DNA of 64,000 nucleotides from Deltaproteobacteria bacterium HGW-Deltaproteobacteria-18 (GCA_002841885.1 PHBE01000009.1:1-64000), one strand, 5' to 3'; shown: positions 55,705 through 64,000, counted from the stretch's first letter. The notes: a model not told the origin generated them from the sequence alone. Numbers and translations are program-made.

Positions 55705-56982
55705 ATGGGATTCTTTAAAGATTGGGGATCATTCATGGTGGAGGGCTCGCGGTCCTTTGCCCGGTGGGAAGTGGAAAACGCCCGGATCATCCTGGGCGAC
55801 AAGAAGCGTATCTGGCTGCTTTGTCTCATGCTCATTCCCGCCCTGCTTGGCGGATGGGCCTATGCCGATGAAATCGGGCAGGCCTTGCCGACAGTGATCG
55901 GAGGCAAGGAAGCCTATAGTCCTTCCTTTTACAGCCTTTATATTTTCTTCGTGTCAATTTTTGTCGGTGTGGGCGCGGGCCTCATTTCTGGCTGTATCGG
56001 CGCGGGTGGCGGCTTCATCATCGCTCCCGCGCTCATGAGCGCGGGCGTCAAGGGCATCCTGGCCGTCGGCACGGACCTCTTTCACATCTTCGCCAAGGCC
56101 ATCATGGGTAGCGTGCTGCATCGCAAGATGGGCAACGTGTCCGTGCCCCTGGCGTTCGTCTTCCTCATCGGCGCCATCATCGGCACGACTGTCGGCGCAG
56201 GCATCAACCGTGCTCTCTACAATGTAAACCCGGTTTTGAGCGACGCCTTTATCACCACCGTGTACACGGTCATGCTCGGCTTCCTGGGTTTTTACGGCAT
56301 GTACGACTACTTCAGTGCCAAGAAGGCTGGTCATTCCGGCGGCGCGCATGATACCGGCGAAGGCTCCGGCATGACCGGCATCGCCCAGAAGCTGCAGTCC
56401 GTGAACCTGCCCCCCATGGTCTCCTTCGACCAGGGCCTCATTCCCGGCGGGCGCAAGATCTCCTGGATATTCCTGGTCCTGTCCGGCGTGCTGGTCGGCA
56501 TGGCTGCGGGCATCATGGGTGTCGGCGGCGGCTTCCTGACCTTCCCCATCTTCGTCTACATCCTGGGCGTTTCCTCCCTGACCACCGTAGGCACGGACAT
56601 CTTCCAGATCGTGTTCACGGCCGGTTACGGTGCCATCACCCAGTACGCCATTTACGGCTTCATCTTCTACACCCTGGCCATGGGCATGCTGCTCGGTTCC
56701 CTGATCGGCATCCAGGTCGGCGCGCTGGTGACCAAGGTCGTTCCCGGGATCACCATCCGCGGCTTCTTCGCCCTTTCGGTCATGGCCGGTTTCGTGAACC
56801 GATTCTTCGCCCTGCCCAAGAAGATGGTTGCAATGGGCTATCTGCCCGAATCCATGGCCGGTTTCACCAAAGTCATGGACACAGTGGGCATGTACCTGTT
56901 CTTCATCGTCATCGCCCTGTTCGGCATCTGGGTATTCGGGGCATTTTTCAAGAATATCAAGACACTGAAGTATGAGGACTGA
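55705..56982 (+). CDS. TauE/SafE family permease (putative sulfite or organosulfonate exporter)
   Basis: A 425-residue membrane protein with an amphipathic N-terminal extension and about nine membrane segments. The TauE/SafE repeat is visible twice: GAGLISGCIGAGGGFIIAPALMSAGV and, later, GMAAGIMGVGGGFLTFPIFVYILGVSSLTTVGTD. The family moves sulfite, sulfoacetate and related anions across the inner membrane; in a sulfate reducer a sulfur oxyanion is plausible but unproven. Start at 55705 chosen for AGGAGG at 55688-55693; an ATG at 55663 would add 14 residues. Confidence 0.88.
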   Translation: MGFFKDWGSFMVEGSRSFARWEVENARIILGDKKRIWLLCLMLIPALLGGWAYADEIGQALPTVIGGKEAYSPSFYSLYIFFVSIFVGVGAGLISGCIGAGGGFIIAPALMSAGVKGILAVGTDLFHIFAKAIMGSVLHRKMGNVSVPLAFVFLIGAIIGTTVGAGINRALYNVNPVLSDAFITTVYTVMLGFLGFYGMYDYFSAKKAGHSGGAHDTGEGSGMTGIAQKLQSVNLPPMVSFDQGLIPGGRKISWIFLVLSGVLVGMAAGIMGVGGGFLTFPIFVYILGVSSLTTVGTDIFQIVFTAGYGAITQYAIYGFIFYTLAMGMLLGSLIGIQVGALVTKVVPGITIRGFFALSVMAGFVNRFFALPKKMVAMGYLPESMAGFTKVMDTVGMYLFFIVIALFGIWVFGAFFKNIKTLKYED

Positions 56983-56986
56983 TCTT

Positions 56987-57688
56987 ATGATTCATAACAA
57001 AAAGGAATTCACCGGGGGAATTGCCCTGCTCGTGGTCTTCTTCATAGTCCTTTTCGCAATGTTCCAGCCCCTTTTCGATGGGCACAACGCAATGGGGTAT
57101 CTGGACAACCTGTACAACTCCATCTCCAAGGGTTCGGCCTACTATGTGGACAACCTGAAGGAAGAGGCCAAGACCGTGTCCGGCTATCAGGTCAACGTTA
57201 CCATGAAGATGGAAAACGAGACGCAGGCCGCCGACAGCGTCGCGCTGATCACCGCCGCCGGAGCGACGGCGACGGCTCAGGGAAAGGAATTGACCATATC
57301 CGGCGATTATTTCGCCATCCTGAGCGCCAGTCTTGAGGATGCAGACCGCATGTACCATAACGACGGCGCGGCTCTCAAGGCCAAGTATCCGGTTTTCGAG
57401 TCCAAGGATGATCGTCAGGCGCTCTACAACTGGAGCACGATCCTGGCCGGTTTCGACAAGAAATTGAAGGACCAGGAGGCGTTCGCCGAAGCCAAGGTGG
57501 CCTTCAACATCAATTCCAAGGTCGTGGAGACCGCCTACAACTACTACAGCGTGGTGCCGGAGCAGATCAGGGACAAGGCCGGAATCGTCATCTTCTCCCT
57601 GGCGTTCTATGTCATCTACACCATGTGGTACGGCTTCGGCATCCTCTTCGTCTTCGAAGGCTGGGGTCTGAAGATCAGCGGTCATTGA
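56987..57688 (+). CDS. two-helix membrane protein next to the TauE/SafE permease gene
   Basis: I do not recognise this 233-residue protein. It has one membrane helix near the N-terminus (GGIALLVVFFIVLFAMF), a ~165-residue extracytoplasmic part with SGYQVNVTMKMENETQAA and a coiled region, and a second helix (IVIFSLAFYVIYTMWYGFGILFVFEGW). The start at 56987 is preferred for the GAGGA upstream; ATG 56972 overlaps the permease gene. Tight linkage suggests a partner of the permease, perhaps a sensor or accessory subunit. A strong hairpin follows. Confidence 0.72.
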   Translation: MIHNKKEFTGGIALLVVFFIVLFAMFQPLFDGHNAMGYLDNLYNSISKGSAYYVDNLKEEAKTVSGYQVNVTMKMENETQAADSVALITAAGATATAQGKELTISGDYFAILSASLEDADRMYHNDGAALKAKYPVFESKDDRQALYNWSTILAGFDKKLKDQEAFAEAKVAFNINSKVVETAYNYYSVVPEQIRDKAGIVIFSLAFYVIYTMWYGFGILFVFEGWGLKISGH

Positions 57689-57733
57689 TGCCAAATTAAG
57701 CCAGGGCCTTCCCTGCAAGAGAATCATCATTGT

Positions 57734-57770
57734 CGGCGCGGCCTCCACAGGAGGCCGCGCCGAAATTTTT
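57734..57770 (+). terminator. terminator/attenuator before the histidine kinase gene
   Basis: Perfect thirteen-base arms, CGGCGCGGCCTCC (57734-57746) and GGAGGCCGCGCCG (57750-57762), are followed by AAATTTTT. It separates the permease part from the kinase-regulator part of the cluster. Confidence 0.85.
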
Positions 57771-57823
57771 GGGCCGGCGAATGTCCTTTGCCAGGTGGGT
57801 CGGCTCAGGATACTGGAGAGTGC

Positions 57824-59338
57824 ATGAATCTTTCCGAATATTACAATACCGTCATGGAACTCAGCCACGGCATCGTCATCACCCTCGACGAGGACGGGCG
57901 GATCATCCATGGAAATTCGCGTTTCGAAGCGCTTTCCGGCTACGAAATCGGCGACATCGCAGGCCAGGACTGGTTTGAGCTTTGCGTGGACGCCAAACGC
58001 GCGGACACGTCCAGGGCGATATTCGCGGGGATCGTCGAGGCCGGGACGCTGGCGTTCATGAAAGGCTCCCTCATGACCAGGGACGGGCGCAAGATCTATA
58101 TCGACTGGAACATGAAACCCCTGTTCGACTCCCGGCAAAGCCTGGTCAGCGTCCTCTGCGTTGGCCAGGATGTCACGGCCCATGTGCTGCGTCAGCGCGA
58201 GTTGCTGCACGAACATGGTCGACTGGTGGCCCTGAACAAGGAGCTTTCCTGCCTGCACGCCATGAACCGCATCGTCTCGAACATGGATAGTGAACTGCCG
58301 GACATTCTGCGCGAGATATTGGCCATAATCCCTCCCTCGTTCCAGAATCCCCAGTCCACTGGCGTGCGCCTGCTGCTCGACGGGCAGGTGATAATCAGCG
58401 GGAAATTCACGCCAGATGCCTCGTGCCGTCTGGAGCAGGAAGTGCTCGTGCAGAAGGTGAAACGCGGGCACCTGAGCGTCAGCCTTTCGGGGAGCGCCGA
58501 GGACGGGACTGATTTCGCCTTTCTGCCCACGGAGTCCGAACTTCTTGGAGCCCTGGCCAAGCATGTGGGCTGGATCATCGCCAAACGCGAGGCCCTGTCG
58601 ACCAAGAGAAATCTCGAACGGCAATTGCAGCACGCAGACCGGCTGGCCAAGATCGGCCAGTTTGCGGCCGGCGTGGCGCATGAATTGAACGAGCCCCTGG
58701 CCAACATCCTCGGCTTTGCGCAGCTGGCCGAACAGACCCCTGGCCTTCCGGCGCAGGTCATGAAGGATCTGGACAACATCATCAAGGCGGCCCTGCACAG
58801 CCGCGAGGTGATCAAGAAGCTGATGATTTTCGGTCGTCAGGTGCCACTACAGAAAAGCCTTGTCGATTTGAATCAGATCATCCGCGATTCCCTGTATTTC
58901 ATCGAGATGAGCGCCTCCCGAGGCAAGGTCGAGGTGCGCATGAACCTGGCCGAAGGACTGCCCACGATCATGGCCGACCCGCAGCATCTCAAGCAGGTCA
59001 TCGTCAATCTGGTGGTCAACGGCATTCATGCCATGCCGGGGGGAGGGGTCTTGACCATAGAAACCATGTCCTTCAAGGATGACGTCTATCTTCTGGTCAG
59101 CGACATAGGCGTTGGCATGTCTCCGGAAGTCATGCGGCAGATTTTCAGCCCGTTCTTCACCACCAAGGACGTGGATCAGGGTACGGGCCTGGGTCTTGCG
59201 GTGGTGCACGGGATTGTCCATGCCCATGGCGGGGTCATCGAAGTGGAGAGCGAACCGGGCCGTGGCACGCGCTTTGAGATCACCTTCCCATGCCGCCAGA
59301 GCGTGCCTGACATGAATCCGGCCACCGACGACAAATAA
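57824..59338 (+). CDS. PAS-domain sensor histidine kinase
   Basis: A soluble 504-residue kinase. It has a PAS domain (about residues 5-125: GIVITLDEDGRIIHGNSRFEALSG), a GAF-like middle segment (130-260) and a HisKA domain with the H-box GVAHELNEPLANILGFAQL at ~residue 286. The HATPase domain has N-box VNLVVNGIHAMPGG, SDIGVGMSPEV and GTGLGLAVVHG. There are no membrane segments, so it senses a cytoplasmic signal. The ATG at 57824 follows GGAGAG; the NtrC-type regulator follows 7 bases after its stop, forming a cognate pair. Confidence 0.92.
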   Translation: MNLSEYYNTVMELSHGIVITLDEDGRIIHGNSRFEALSGYEIGDIAGQDWFELCVDAKRADTSRAIFAGIVEAGTLAFMKGSLMTRDGRKIYIDWNMKPLFDSRQSLVSVLCVGQDVTAHVLRQRELLHEHGRLVALNKELSCLHAMNRIVSNMDSELPDILREILAIIPPSFQNPQSTGVRLLLDGQVIISGKFTPDASCRLEQEVLVQKVKRGHLSVSLSGSAEDGTDFAFLPTESELLGALAKHVGWIIAKREALSTKRNLERQLQHADRLAKIGQFAAGVAHELNEPLANILGFAQLAEQTPGLPAQVMKDLDNIIKAALHSREVIKKLMIFGRQVPLQKSLVDLNQIIRDSLYFIEMSASRGKVEVRMNLAEGLPTIMADPQHLKQVIVNLVVNGIHAMPGGGVLTIETMSFKDDVYLLVSDIGVGMSPEVMRQIFSPFFTTKDVDQGTGLGLAVVHGIVHAHGGVIEVESEPGRGTRFEITFPCRQSVPDMNPATDDK

Positions 59339-59345
59339 GGACGAA

Positions 59346-60686
59346 ATGAGCATGCAGGACAAGGCTACTTCAATTCTGGCCGTGGATGACAGCCCCGCAA
59401 CCCTCGAAGTCATCTCGCGCAACCTGACCGGGGCGGGCTATGTGGTCCATACCTGCGGCAGCGTCGAGGAGGCCGGAGCATTTCTGGACGGGACGCCTGT
59501 GGACCTTATCATCACCGATTACAAGATGCCCCGGGCAAACGGACTGGAACTCATCAAGTATGTGCGGGACAATTTCAAAGACACCGAAATCATGATGATC
59601 ACCGGCTATCCGACGATCAGCGGAGCCGTGGAAGCCATGCGAGACGGGGCCGGGGAATACCTGGCCAAGCCATTCACCGGCGAGGAGCTCCTGGCCGTGG
59701 TCCGGCGGATTCTTGAAAAACAGGCCAGAAGGCGAGCGGCCCACGCCGATGATCAGGAGCTCAGCGCATTCGGGATCATCGGTAACTGCCCCGAGATGCA
59801 GGCCGTTTACGGGCTTATCCGCAAGGCCGCCCAGACCAGCGCCAATGTGTTCATTTCCGGAGAGTCGGGCACGGGCAAGGAACTGGTGGCCCGCGCCGTG
59901 CACTACAACAGCGACCGCAGAGCCTCCGCCTTTGTGCCGGTCAACTGCTCGGCCATTCCCGACACCCTGCTTGAGAGTGAACTCTTCGGCCACGTCAAGG
60001 GCGCCTTCACCGGCGCCAAGGACAGCCGGGCCGGTTTTTTCGAGATCGCCAACGGCGGGACCATTTTTCTGGACGAAATCGGGGACGCCAGCCCCAATCT
60101 GCAGGCCAAGCTGCTGCGGGTCATGCAGAGCAAGGAGTTCTGCATGGTCGGGTCATCAAGAACCCGCACCGTGGACACCCGCATCATCGCGGCCACGCAC
60201 AAGGATTTGAAACGTCTGGTGGCGCAGGGCCTTTTCCGGGAAGATCTTTTTTACCGCATCCACGTCGTGGAGATCCCGCTGCCGTCCCTGGCTGAACGCG
60301 GGGACGACATCCTCATGCTGGCCAACCATTTCCTGCGCAAATTCGCCGCAGACATGAACCGCGAGACCCCGCGCATGACCGACGAGGCTCTGCAAGCCCT
60401 GGCGCAGTATGCCTGGCCAGGCAATGTCCGGGAGCTCGAAAACCTGTTGCAACGCCTAGTCATCATCGGCGACGGGCCTGTCATCGACATCACCGACCTG
60501 CCCGAGTCCATGCGATTCTCCATCAACCGCGGCCGCCACGGGGACAAGACCCTGGCCGAGGTGGAAGCGGATCACATCCGCGCAGTCCTGGCCCGCACCG
60601 GCGACAACAAAACCCGCGCCGCCGAGATACTGGGCATCGATCGCAAGACACTCAGGGAGAAGCTGAAGCGTCTGGGATTGGGGTGA
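59346..60686 (+). CDS. NtrC-family sigma54-dependent response regulator
   Basis: A 446-residue activator: receiver domain with phospho-acceptor Asp58 (DLIITDYKMPRANG), an AAA+ domain with Walker A GESGTGKE and the sigma54-contact loop GAFTGA (in HVKGAFTGAKDSR), Walker B FLDEIGDASP, and a C-terminal Fis-type helix-turn-helix (KTRAAEILGIDRKTLREKLKRLG). It is paired with the PAS kinase. The sigma54 promoter at 54711-54727 in front of the same cluster is its most likely target (inference). Confidence 0.95.
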   Translation: MSMQDKATSILAVDDSPATLEVISRNLTGAGYVVHTCGSVEEAGAFLDGTPVDLIITDYKMPRANGLELIKYVRDNFKDTEIMMITGYPTISGAVEAMRDGAGEYLAKPFTGEELLAVVRRILEKQARRRAAHADDQELSAFGIIGNCPEMQAVYGLIRKAAQTSANVFISGESGTGKELVARAVHYNSDRRASAFVPVNCSAIPDTLLESELFGHVKGAFTGAKDSRAGFFEIANGGTIFLDEIGDASPNLQAKLLRVMQSKEFCMVGSSRTRTVDTRIIAATHKDLKRLVAQGLFREDLFYRIHVVEIPLPSLAERGDDILMLANHFLRKFAADMNRETPRMTDEALQALAQYAWPGNVRELENLLQRLVIIGDGPVIDITDLPESMRFSINRGRHGDKTLAEVEADHIRAVLARTGDNKTRAAEILGIDRKTLREKLKRLGLG

Positions 60687-60695
60687 CGGGTTTGT

Positions 60696-60758
60696 GAGGA
60701 GTCTTCGCGAACGTGTCGGGCTATGCGTGAGAGCCCAGCTTTCGACACGGCGATCCAG
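60696..60758. repeat. dispersed GTAGCCCGACTTTCG repeat, diverged copy
   Basis: Contains GAGTCTTCGCGAACGTGTCG and CAGCTTTCGACACGGCGATC, a diverged relative of 60821-60891. Confidence 0.5.
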
Positions 60759-60820
60759 ATCTGTAATTCTTGAGCATTTCGCATCGCGGCCGCGCTGCGG
60801 GTTGGATTGATTCAGCGAAG

Positions 60821-60891
60821 TCATTGCGAGAAGCTAGGCTCTGCGTGGGAGTCTTCGCGCGTAGCCCGACTTTCGACGCGGCAATCCATGC
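60821..60891. repeat. dispersed GTAGCCCGACTTTCG repeat, copy 3
   Basis: Runs TCATTGCGAGAAGCTAGGCT to GCGGCAATCCATG, nearly identical to the reverse complement of 53613-53676. The 15-base word GCATCGCGGCCGCGC also occurs twice nearby, at 60781 and 60912. Confidence 0.75.
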
Positions 60892-60922
60892 CTTCGATTG
60901 TTGGATGCATCGCATCGCGGCC

Positions 60923-61094
60923 GCGCCCCGGGCTAGGCCGGGCAAGGCCCGCCGAAACTCCTTCTCCGGCTTCGTAGAGCCGAATCGTTGCGTGTAAAAC
61001 GGGAAATTTGGGCAGCGCAGCGGCAACGATTCAGCAACCGATGCCTGGCTCAGTCAGACAGTCGGCGCCCCTCGCCCGGCCCAACCCGGTGCGC
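60923..61094. repeat. structured repeat element, copy B
   Basis: Outer arms 60923-60943 and 61074-61094 pair at about 17 of 21 positions, with a sequence unrelated to the outer arms of copy A. The core 60951-61066 is homologous to 46604-46720, with the same inner stem GAATCGTTGC (60982-60991)/GCAACGATTC (61023-61032). The rest of the gap up to 61331 holds only the hairpin at 61239-61290 and a short ATCCCCTT/AAGGGGAT palindrome near 61190-61210. Confidence 0.75.
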
Positions 61095-61238
61095 TGGAGC
61101 GGCGCAGGGATGGGCTGCCTGAAAATTACTGCCCCAGGTTGCCGAAAATGGCGGGATGCGAGAAATAAAAGCCGTTGCACAGAGCCTTCATCCCCTTGAA
61201 GAAGGGGATCCATGTCTTTGCAGGGTCTCAGGGAACAA

Positions 61239-61290
61239 AGAAAATCCAGCCCCTATGCGCATTTTCATACGTGTAGGGCCTGGATTTTCT
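61239..61290. repeat. inverted repeat sharing ends with 40585-40635
   Basis: Arms begin AGAAAATCCAG and end CTGGATTTTCT, complementary over ~20 bases with a few mismatches. It lies just past the 3' end of the minus-strand HEAT-receiver gene and probably ends its transcript. Confidence 0.7.
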
Positions 61291-61331
61291 GCAGTGACGA
61301 ATCGGATCGTCATTTGGGGCAGGAGGGCTTC

Positions 61332-62945
61332 CTACAAAAACTTCTTGAACACAGCCTGCAGGCTTTCGGCCGTGAAGGGTTTGCGCAGGATGTCGTTGAC
61401 TCCGGCTTCAAGGGCCGCCTTGTTGTCGTTGGCCTCATCCTGGGTGGTGACCATGACTACGGGCAGGTCCTTCTTGGAGAAGGATTTGCGGATCTCCCGG
61501 GTCAGGTCGATGCCGGTGATGTCGGGCATGTTCAGGTCGGTGAGCACCATCTCCGGAGTGTTCGATTGCAGCCATTCCAGGGCGCTGGCCGGGAATTCGA
61601 AGAGCACGGGCTCAAAGCCAAGTTCATGCAGGGTGGACTTGTAGATGCTCAGGATCATGCGCGAGTCGTCCACGGCGCAGATGCGCTTGCGGACCGTCTT
61701 TTTTTCTTCCGGGGCCAGCAGTTTGAGGGCCAGCCCCGAATAGCCGTGTTCTTTGAGGATGGCGTAGAAGAAGTCGCGGATGTCCTGATGGGCCCGGGTC
61801 AGTTGGCTCAGCGCCATGGGCTGGAAGCGCTCCTCTTCCATGAGGCTGAGGAATATCTGTTTGGCCTGGGCGTTGATGGTGGTCTTGATGATGCGCTGGG
61901 CATCCTCTTCCCTTTCGCTGGCCAGGTTCTTGATCCCGGCGGCCATGATCTCGTTGAAGTTGCGGTCTATGGCCTTGGCAGCGGCGATGCATACGTGATC
62001 CACCGGGTCACTGAGGCCCTGCGTCAGCACGTAAGCGCCCCGGTCCAGCGGCAAGAGGCCCAGGGCTTCGTAGGCGGCGAAGCGCACATTGGCGTTGGCG
62101 GGGTGGGTGTGCAGCAGTTTGCGGATGGGCGAGATGGCGGCCGGGTCCCCGATGTCGCCCAACACATTTAATGTATGGATGCGCAGATCGGCGTCGTCGA
62201 AGAGCAGGTTCTCGGTCAGAATGGGGACGGCTTTGGGGCCGATGCCGACCAGAGTCTTCTTGGCGTAGGAGCGCAGATGGGCGTAGTGTGAGCGCATGGC
62301 CTCGTTGAGCTTGTCCAGGGAGATGGAGTCCTGGACCTTGGCGAAGATGTCGAGGATGAGCAGGTCGAGCTGGTTGTCCGTGCCCATGCGTTCTGCCAGC
62401 CGCAGCATGGCTGTGGGCGTGCCCAGCTTGCCCAGGGCCTTGGTGGCGGTGATGATCAGGGCGCGGTTGCCGGAGTAGAGGAACTCGCTCACGGGATTGG
62501 TGGCCTGCGGATCGCCGATTTCACCCAGGGTGTCGAGGATCTGGTTGATCTCGCTTATGTCCGTGGCTGCGAGCAAGGCTTCGATCAGATTGTCGACCAC
62601 TTCCTCCAGGCGCAGCTCTCCGGCCATGGCGATGTACATCTCGCGGCAAGGGGTCTGCGGGTTGCTTATGGCCGTGGCGAGCAATTGGGGTTGGGCCAGG
62701 ATCTTGACGGCCAGGATTTCCCGGACCAGCGGCAGGCTCGCGACCATGTCCCGGTGTTCGGAAATGAATCGGCAGAGGACGGGTACGGCAAACTCGGGCG
62801 CAGCTTCACGAAACGCGCCAAGTACCTGCTCACGGATGTTTTTGTCCATGTTCTCCAGGTATCCCAGCACCAGACGTGCCTTGATGGTGTCTTTATGATG
62901 AATGTTGTCCCGGATCTCGGCGAGCAGATGGGCGTGATCAGCCAT
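61332..62945 (-). CDS. HEAT-repeat protein fused to a C-terminal receiver domain
   Basis: A 537-residue soluble protein. Residues ~1-400 consist of HEAT-like helical repeats (LIEALLAATDISEINQILDTLGEIGDPQ, ALGKLGTPTAMLRLAERMG, VLGDIGDPAAISPIRKLL). Residues ~415-537 form a CheY-type receiver: acidic CAVDDSRMI, phospho-acceptor Asp in VLTDLNMPDITG, VVMVTT and LRKPFTAESL. The order (repeats first, receiver last) suggests a phosphorylation-switched binding scaffold. The ATG at 62945 overlaps the upstream punA by eight bases; no kinase is adjacent. Confidence 0.85.
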   Translation of the reverse strand: MADHAHLLAEIRDNIHHKDTIKARLVLGYLENMDKNIREQVLGAFREAAPEFAVPVLCRFISEHRDMVASLPLVREILAVKILAQPQLLATAISNPQTPCREMYIAMAGELRLEEVVDNLIEALLAATDISEINQILDTLGEIGDPQATNPVSEFLYSGNRALIITATKALGKLGTPTAMLRLAERMGTDNQLDLLILDIFAKVQDSISLDKLNEAMRSHYAHLRSYAKKTLVGIGPKAVPILTENLLFDDADLRIHTLNVLGDIGDPAAISPIRKLLHTHPANANVRFAAYEALGLLPLDRGAYVLTQGLSDPVDHVCIAAAKAIDRNFNEIMAAGIKNLASEREEDAQRIIKTTINAQAKQIFLSLMEEERFQPMALSQLTRAHQDIRDFFYAILKEHGYSGLALKLLAPEEKKTVRKRICAVDDSRMILSIYKSTLHELGFEPVLFEFPASALEWLQSNTPEMVLTDLNMPDITGIDLTREIRKSFSKKDLPVVMVTTQDEANDNKAALEAGVNDILRKPFTAESLQAVFKKFL

Positions 62946-63774
62946 GGCGACCTCCCAGGTTGGGGATGAATGCGGACAGGAGTGAACCCAGGGCATTGGC
63001 GGAGGCATTGGCCTGACTCAGAATCTCTGCATGAGATGTCTGGGCCATGCAATCCGGCAGGTTTTTGTTGGTCAGGCAGGAAATCCCCAGAACCTTGATG
63101 CCCATATGGTGGGCGGTGATGGCTTCGGGTACCGTGGACATGCCGATGGCGTCGGCTCCCATGATGCGGAACATGCGCGTCTCGGCCGGAGTCTCAAGAC
63201 TGGGACCGGCCACGGCCACGTAGACCCCCTGCTCCAGGCGCTGTCCGCAACTCATGGCGGCCAGCATGGCCTGCTCGCGCAGGGCAGGGCAGTACACCTG
63301 GGACATGTCCGGGAACCTTGGTCCCCAGTCGTCGACATTGGGCCCGGTCAGGGGATTGTGTCCGGTCATGTTGATGTGGTCAGTCAGCAGCATGAGCCCG
63401 CCGGTGGCAAACAGGGGATTCAAGGCTCCTGCGGCATTGGTCAGGATCAGGTTTTCGGTCCCGAGCAGGCCAAGGCAGACGATGGGCAGAGTCACTTCCT
63501 GCGGGCGGTAGCCCTCATAAAGGTGAAAGCGTCCGGAAAAGACGAAGACAGGCGTGCCCTTGATCTCGGCCACAAGCAGCGTCCCAGCGTGGCCTTCAAC
63601 GGTGGAGACCGGGAAGCCGGGGATGTCCGCATAGGGGATGCTTTTTTGAATCCACGCGGGTTCGATCCATTTTCCCAGGCCGCTGCCGAGCACAAGGGCG
63701 GTTCTGGGCATGGACAGGCAGTTTTTCTTGATCCAGTCGGCGGCGGTGCGGGCTCTGGTCTGTATATCAGTCAT
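62938..63774 (-). CDS. punA: purine nucleoside phosphorylase
   Basis: Splits purine nucleosides with phosphate in purine salvage. The 278-residue protein is of the trimeric PNP type: ALVLGSGLGKWIEPA (phosphate-binding), FSGRFHLYEGYRPQEVTLPI, LTNAAGALNP and the base-binding ETPAETRMFRIMGADAIGMSTVPEAI. The MTAP branch has similar motifs but the length and ETPAE fit PNP. It is translationally coupled to the HEAT-receiver gene by an eight-base overlap, a curious partner. Confidence 0.9.
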   Translation of the reverse strand: MTDIQTRARTAADWIKKNCLSMPRTALVLGSGLGKWIEPAWIQKSIPYADIPGFPVSTVEGHAGTLLVAEIKGTPVFVFSGRFHLYEGYRPQEVTLPIVCLGLLGTENLILTNAAGALNPLFATGGLMLLTDHINMTGHNPLTGPNVDDWGPRFPDMSQVYCPALREQAMLAAMSCGQRLEQGVYVAVAGPSLETPAETRMFRIMGADAIGMSTVPEAITAHHMGIKVLGISCLTNKNLPDCMAQTSHAEILSQANASANALGSLLSAFIPNLGGRHG

Positions 63775-64000
63775 GGTCGTTATCCTTGATTATTTTCGTC
63801 CCGGAGCGATTCTGCCCGTTAATCTGGACAGCCCTCCAAACGCTGTTATACTGTTTCTTCAAGACGGTTTCTTTGGACTCCTCAGCTTGTTTGAAGGCGT
63901 CCACGGCGCAAAGAAATCAGACTTATCTTTCATCTTTCTTGCGGATTGTTTTGGTTTTGGCAAGGATTCCGAAGAGTTTATTTCTCTTTTTGACGAGGAC

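Noticed and set aside
56957-58798. 613-codon minus-strand frame opposite the two-helix protein and kinase genes
   Set aside because: It covers two real genes and a terminator; no ribosome site or domain.
60770-61213. Several 60-100 codon frames in the repeat cluster
   Set aside because: They translate dispersed repeats (for example the SLREARLCVGVFARSPTFDAA-like peptide split among copies) on either strand; no gene evidence.

Overview
The window looks like part of a chromosome from a sulfate-reducing deltaproteobacterium of the Desulfovibrionales, probably Desulfomicrobium or a close relative. The grounds are a complete dissimilatory sulfite reductase locus with dsrD and a cobB/dsrN-type amidase, an outer-membrane trimeric porin of Desulfovibrio type, a bacterioferritin, several YkgJ-type cysteine-cluster proteins, and a likely selenocysteine gene. 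The genus is an inference; no database search was possible.

Layout. 1-9.4 kb: 3' end of a 5S rRNA (an rRNA operon ends here), then housekeeping genes (DUF456, rnhA, hflKC, purE-purD, mutL, lptD). 9.5-22.1 kb: the sulfite-reduction region. An RsbRD-type protein precedes dsrMKJOP (membrane electron-transfer complex). A dicluster ferredoxin, a YkgJ protein, an unrecognised 123-residue protein and a TPR protein follow, then dsrA, dsrB, dsrD, a cobB/dsrN-type amidase and an unrecognised 115-residue protein. Having the catalytic (DsrAB), membrane (DsrMKJOP) and putative cofactor-modifying (DsrN) parts in one run suggests that the unknown proteins between them also serve sulfite reduction. 22.2-29.4 kb: a YkgJ protein, a CbpA-CbpM-ClpB chaperone operon, a DUF1786 protein, and a flavin reductase/PNPOx-like pair. 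29.5-41.5 kb: tex, a DMT exporter, bacterioferritin, a DUF89-like protein, mltA, DUF4254, gatB, a peptidase, a TM2 protein and a periplasmic binding protein.

41.6-44.8 kb is the most unusual part. A secreted, membrane-anchored beta-carbonic anhydrase lies beside a paralogue that has lost every zinc ligand. Next come a very small gene interrupted by an in-frame TGA followed by a SECIS-like hairpin (a probable selenoprotein with two CxxC motifs) and a Tim44-domain protein, all on the minus strand. 44.9-46.5 kb: SRP RNA, tRNA-Ser(GGA), a VapBC toxin-antitoxin pair with a palindromic operator, and a zinc-ribbon thioredoxin. 47-53.4 kb: hisD-purC-fabI, a porin and a TolB-like/FG-GAP protein. 53.8-60.7 kb: a TPR protein, then a signalling and transport cluster (two receivers, a TauE/SafE permease, a membrane protein, a PAS histidine kinase and an NtrC-type sigma54 activator) preceded by a good sigma54 promoter. 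61.3-63.8 kb: a HEAT-receiver fusion and a purine nucleoside phosphorylase.

The larger gaps (46.5-47.0, 50.0-50.3, 53.4-53.8 and 60.7-61.3 kb) hold dispersed repeats. One family has two copies whose outer arms differ in sequence but remain self-complementary, the pattern expected of a conserved folded element. I saw no CRISPR array, insertion sequence, prophage or origin.
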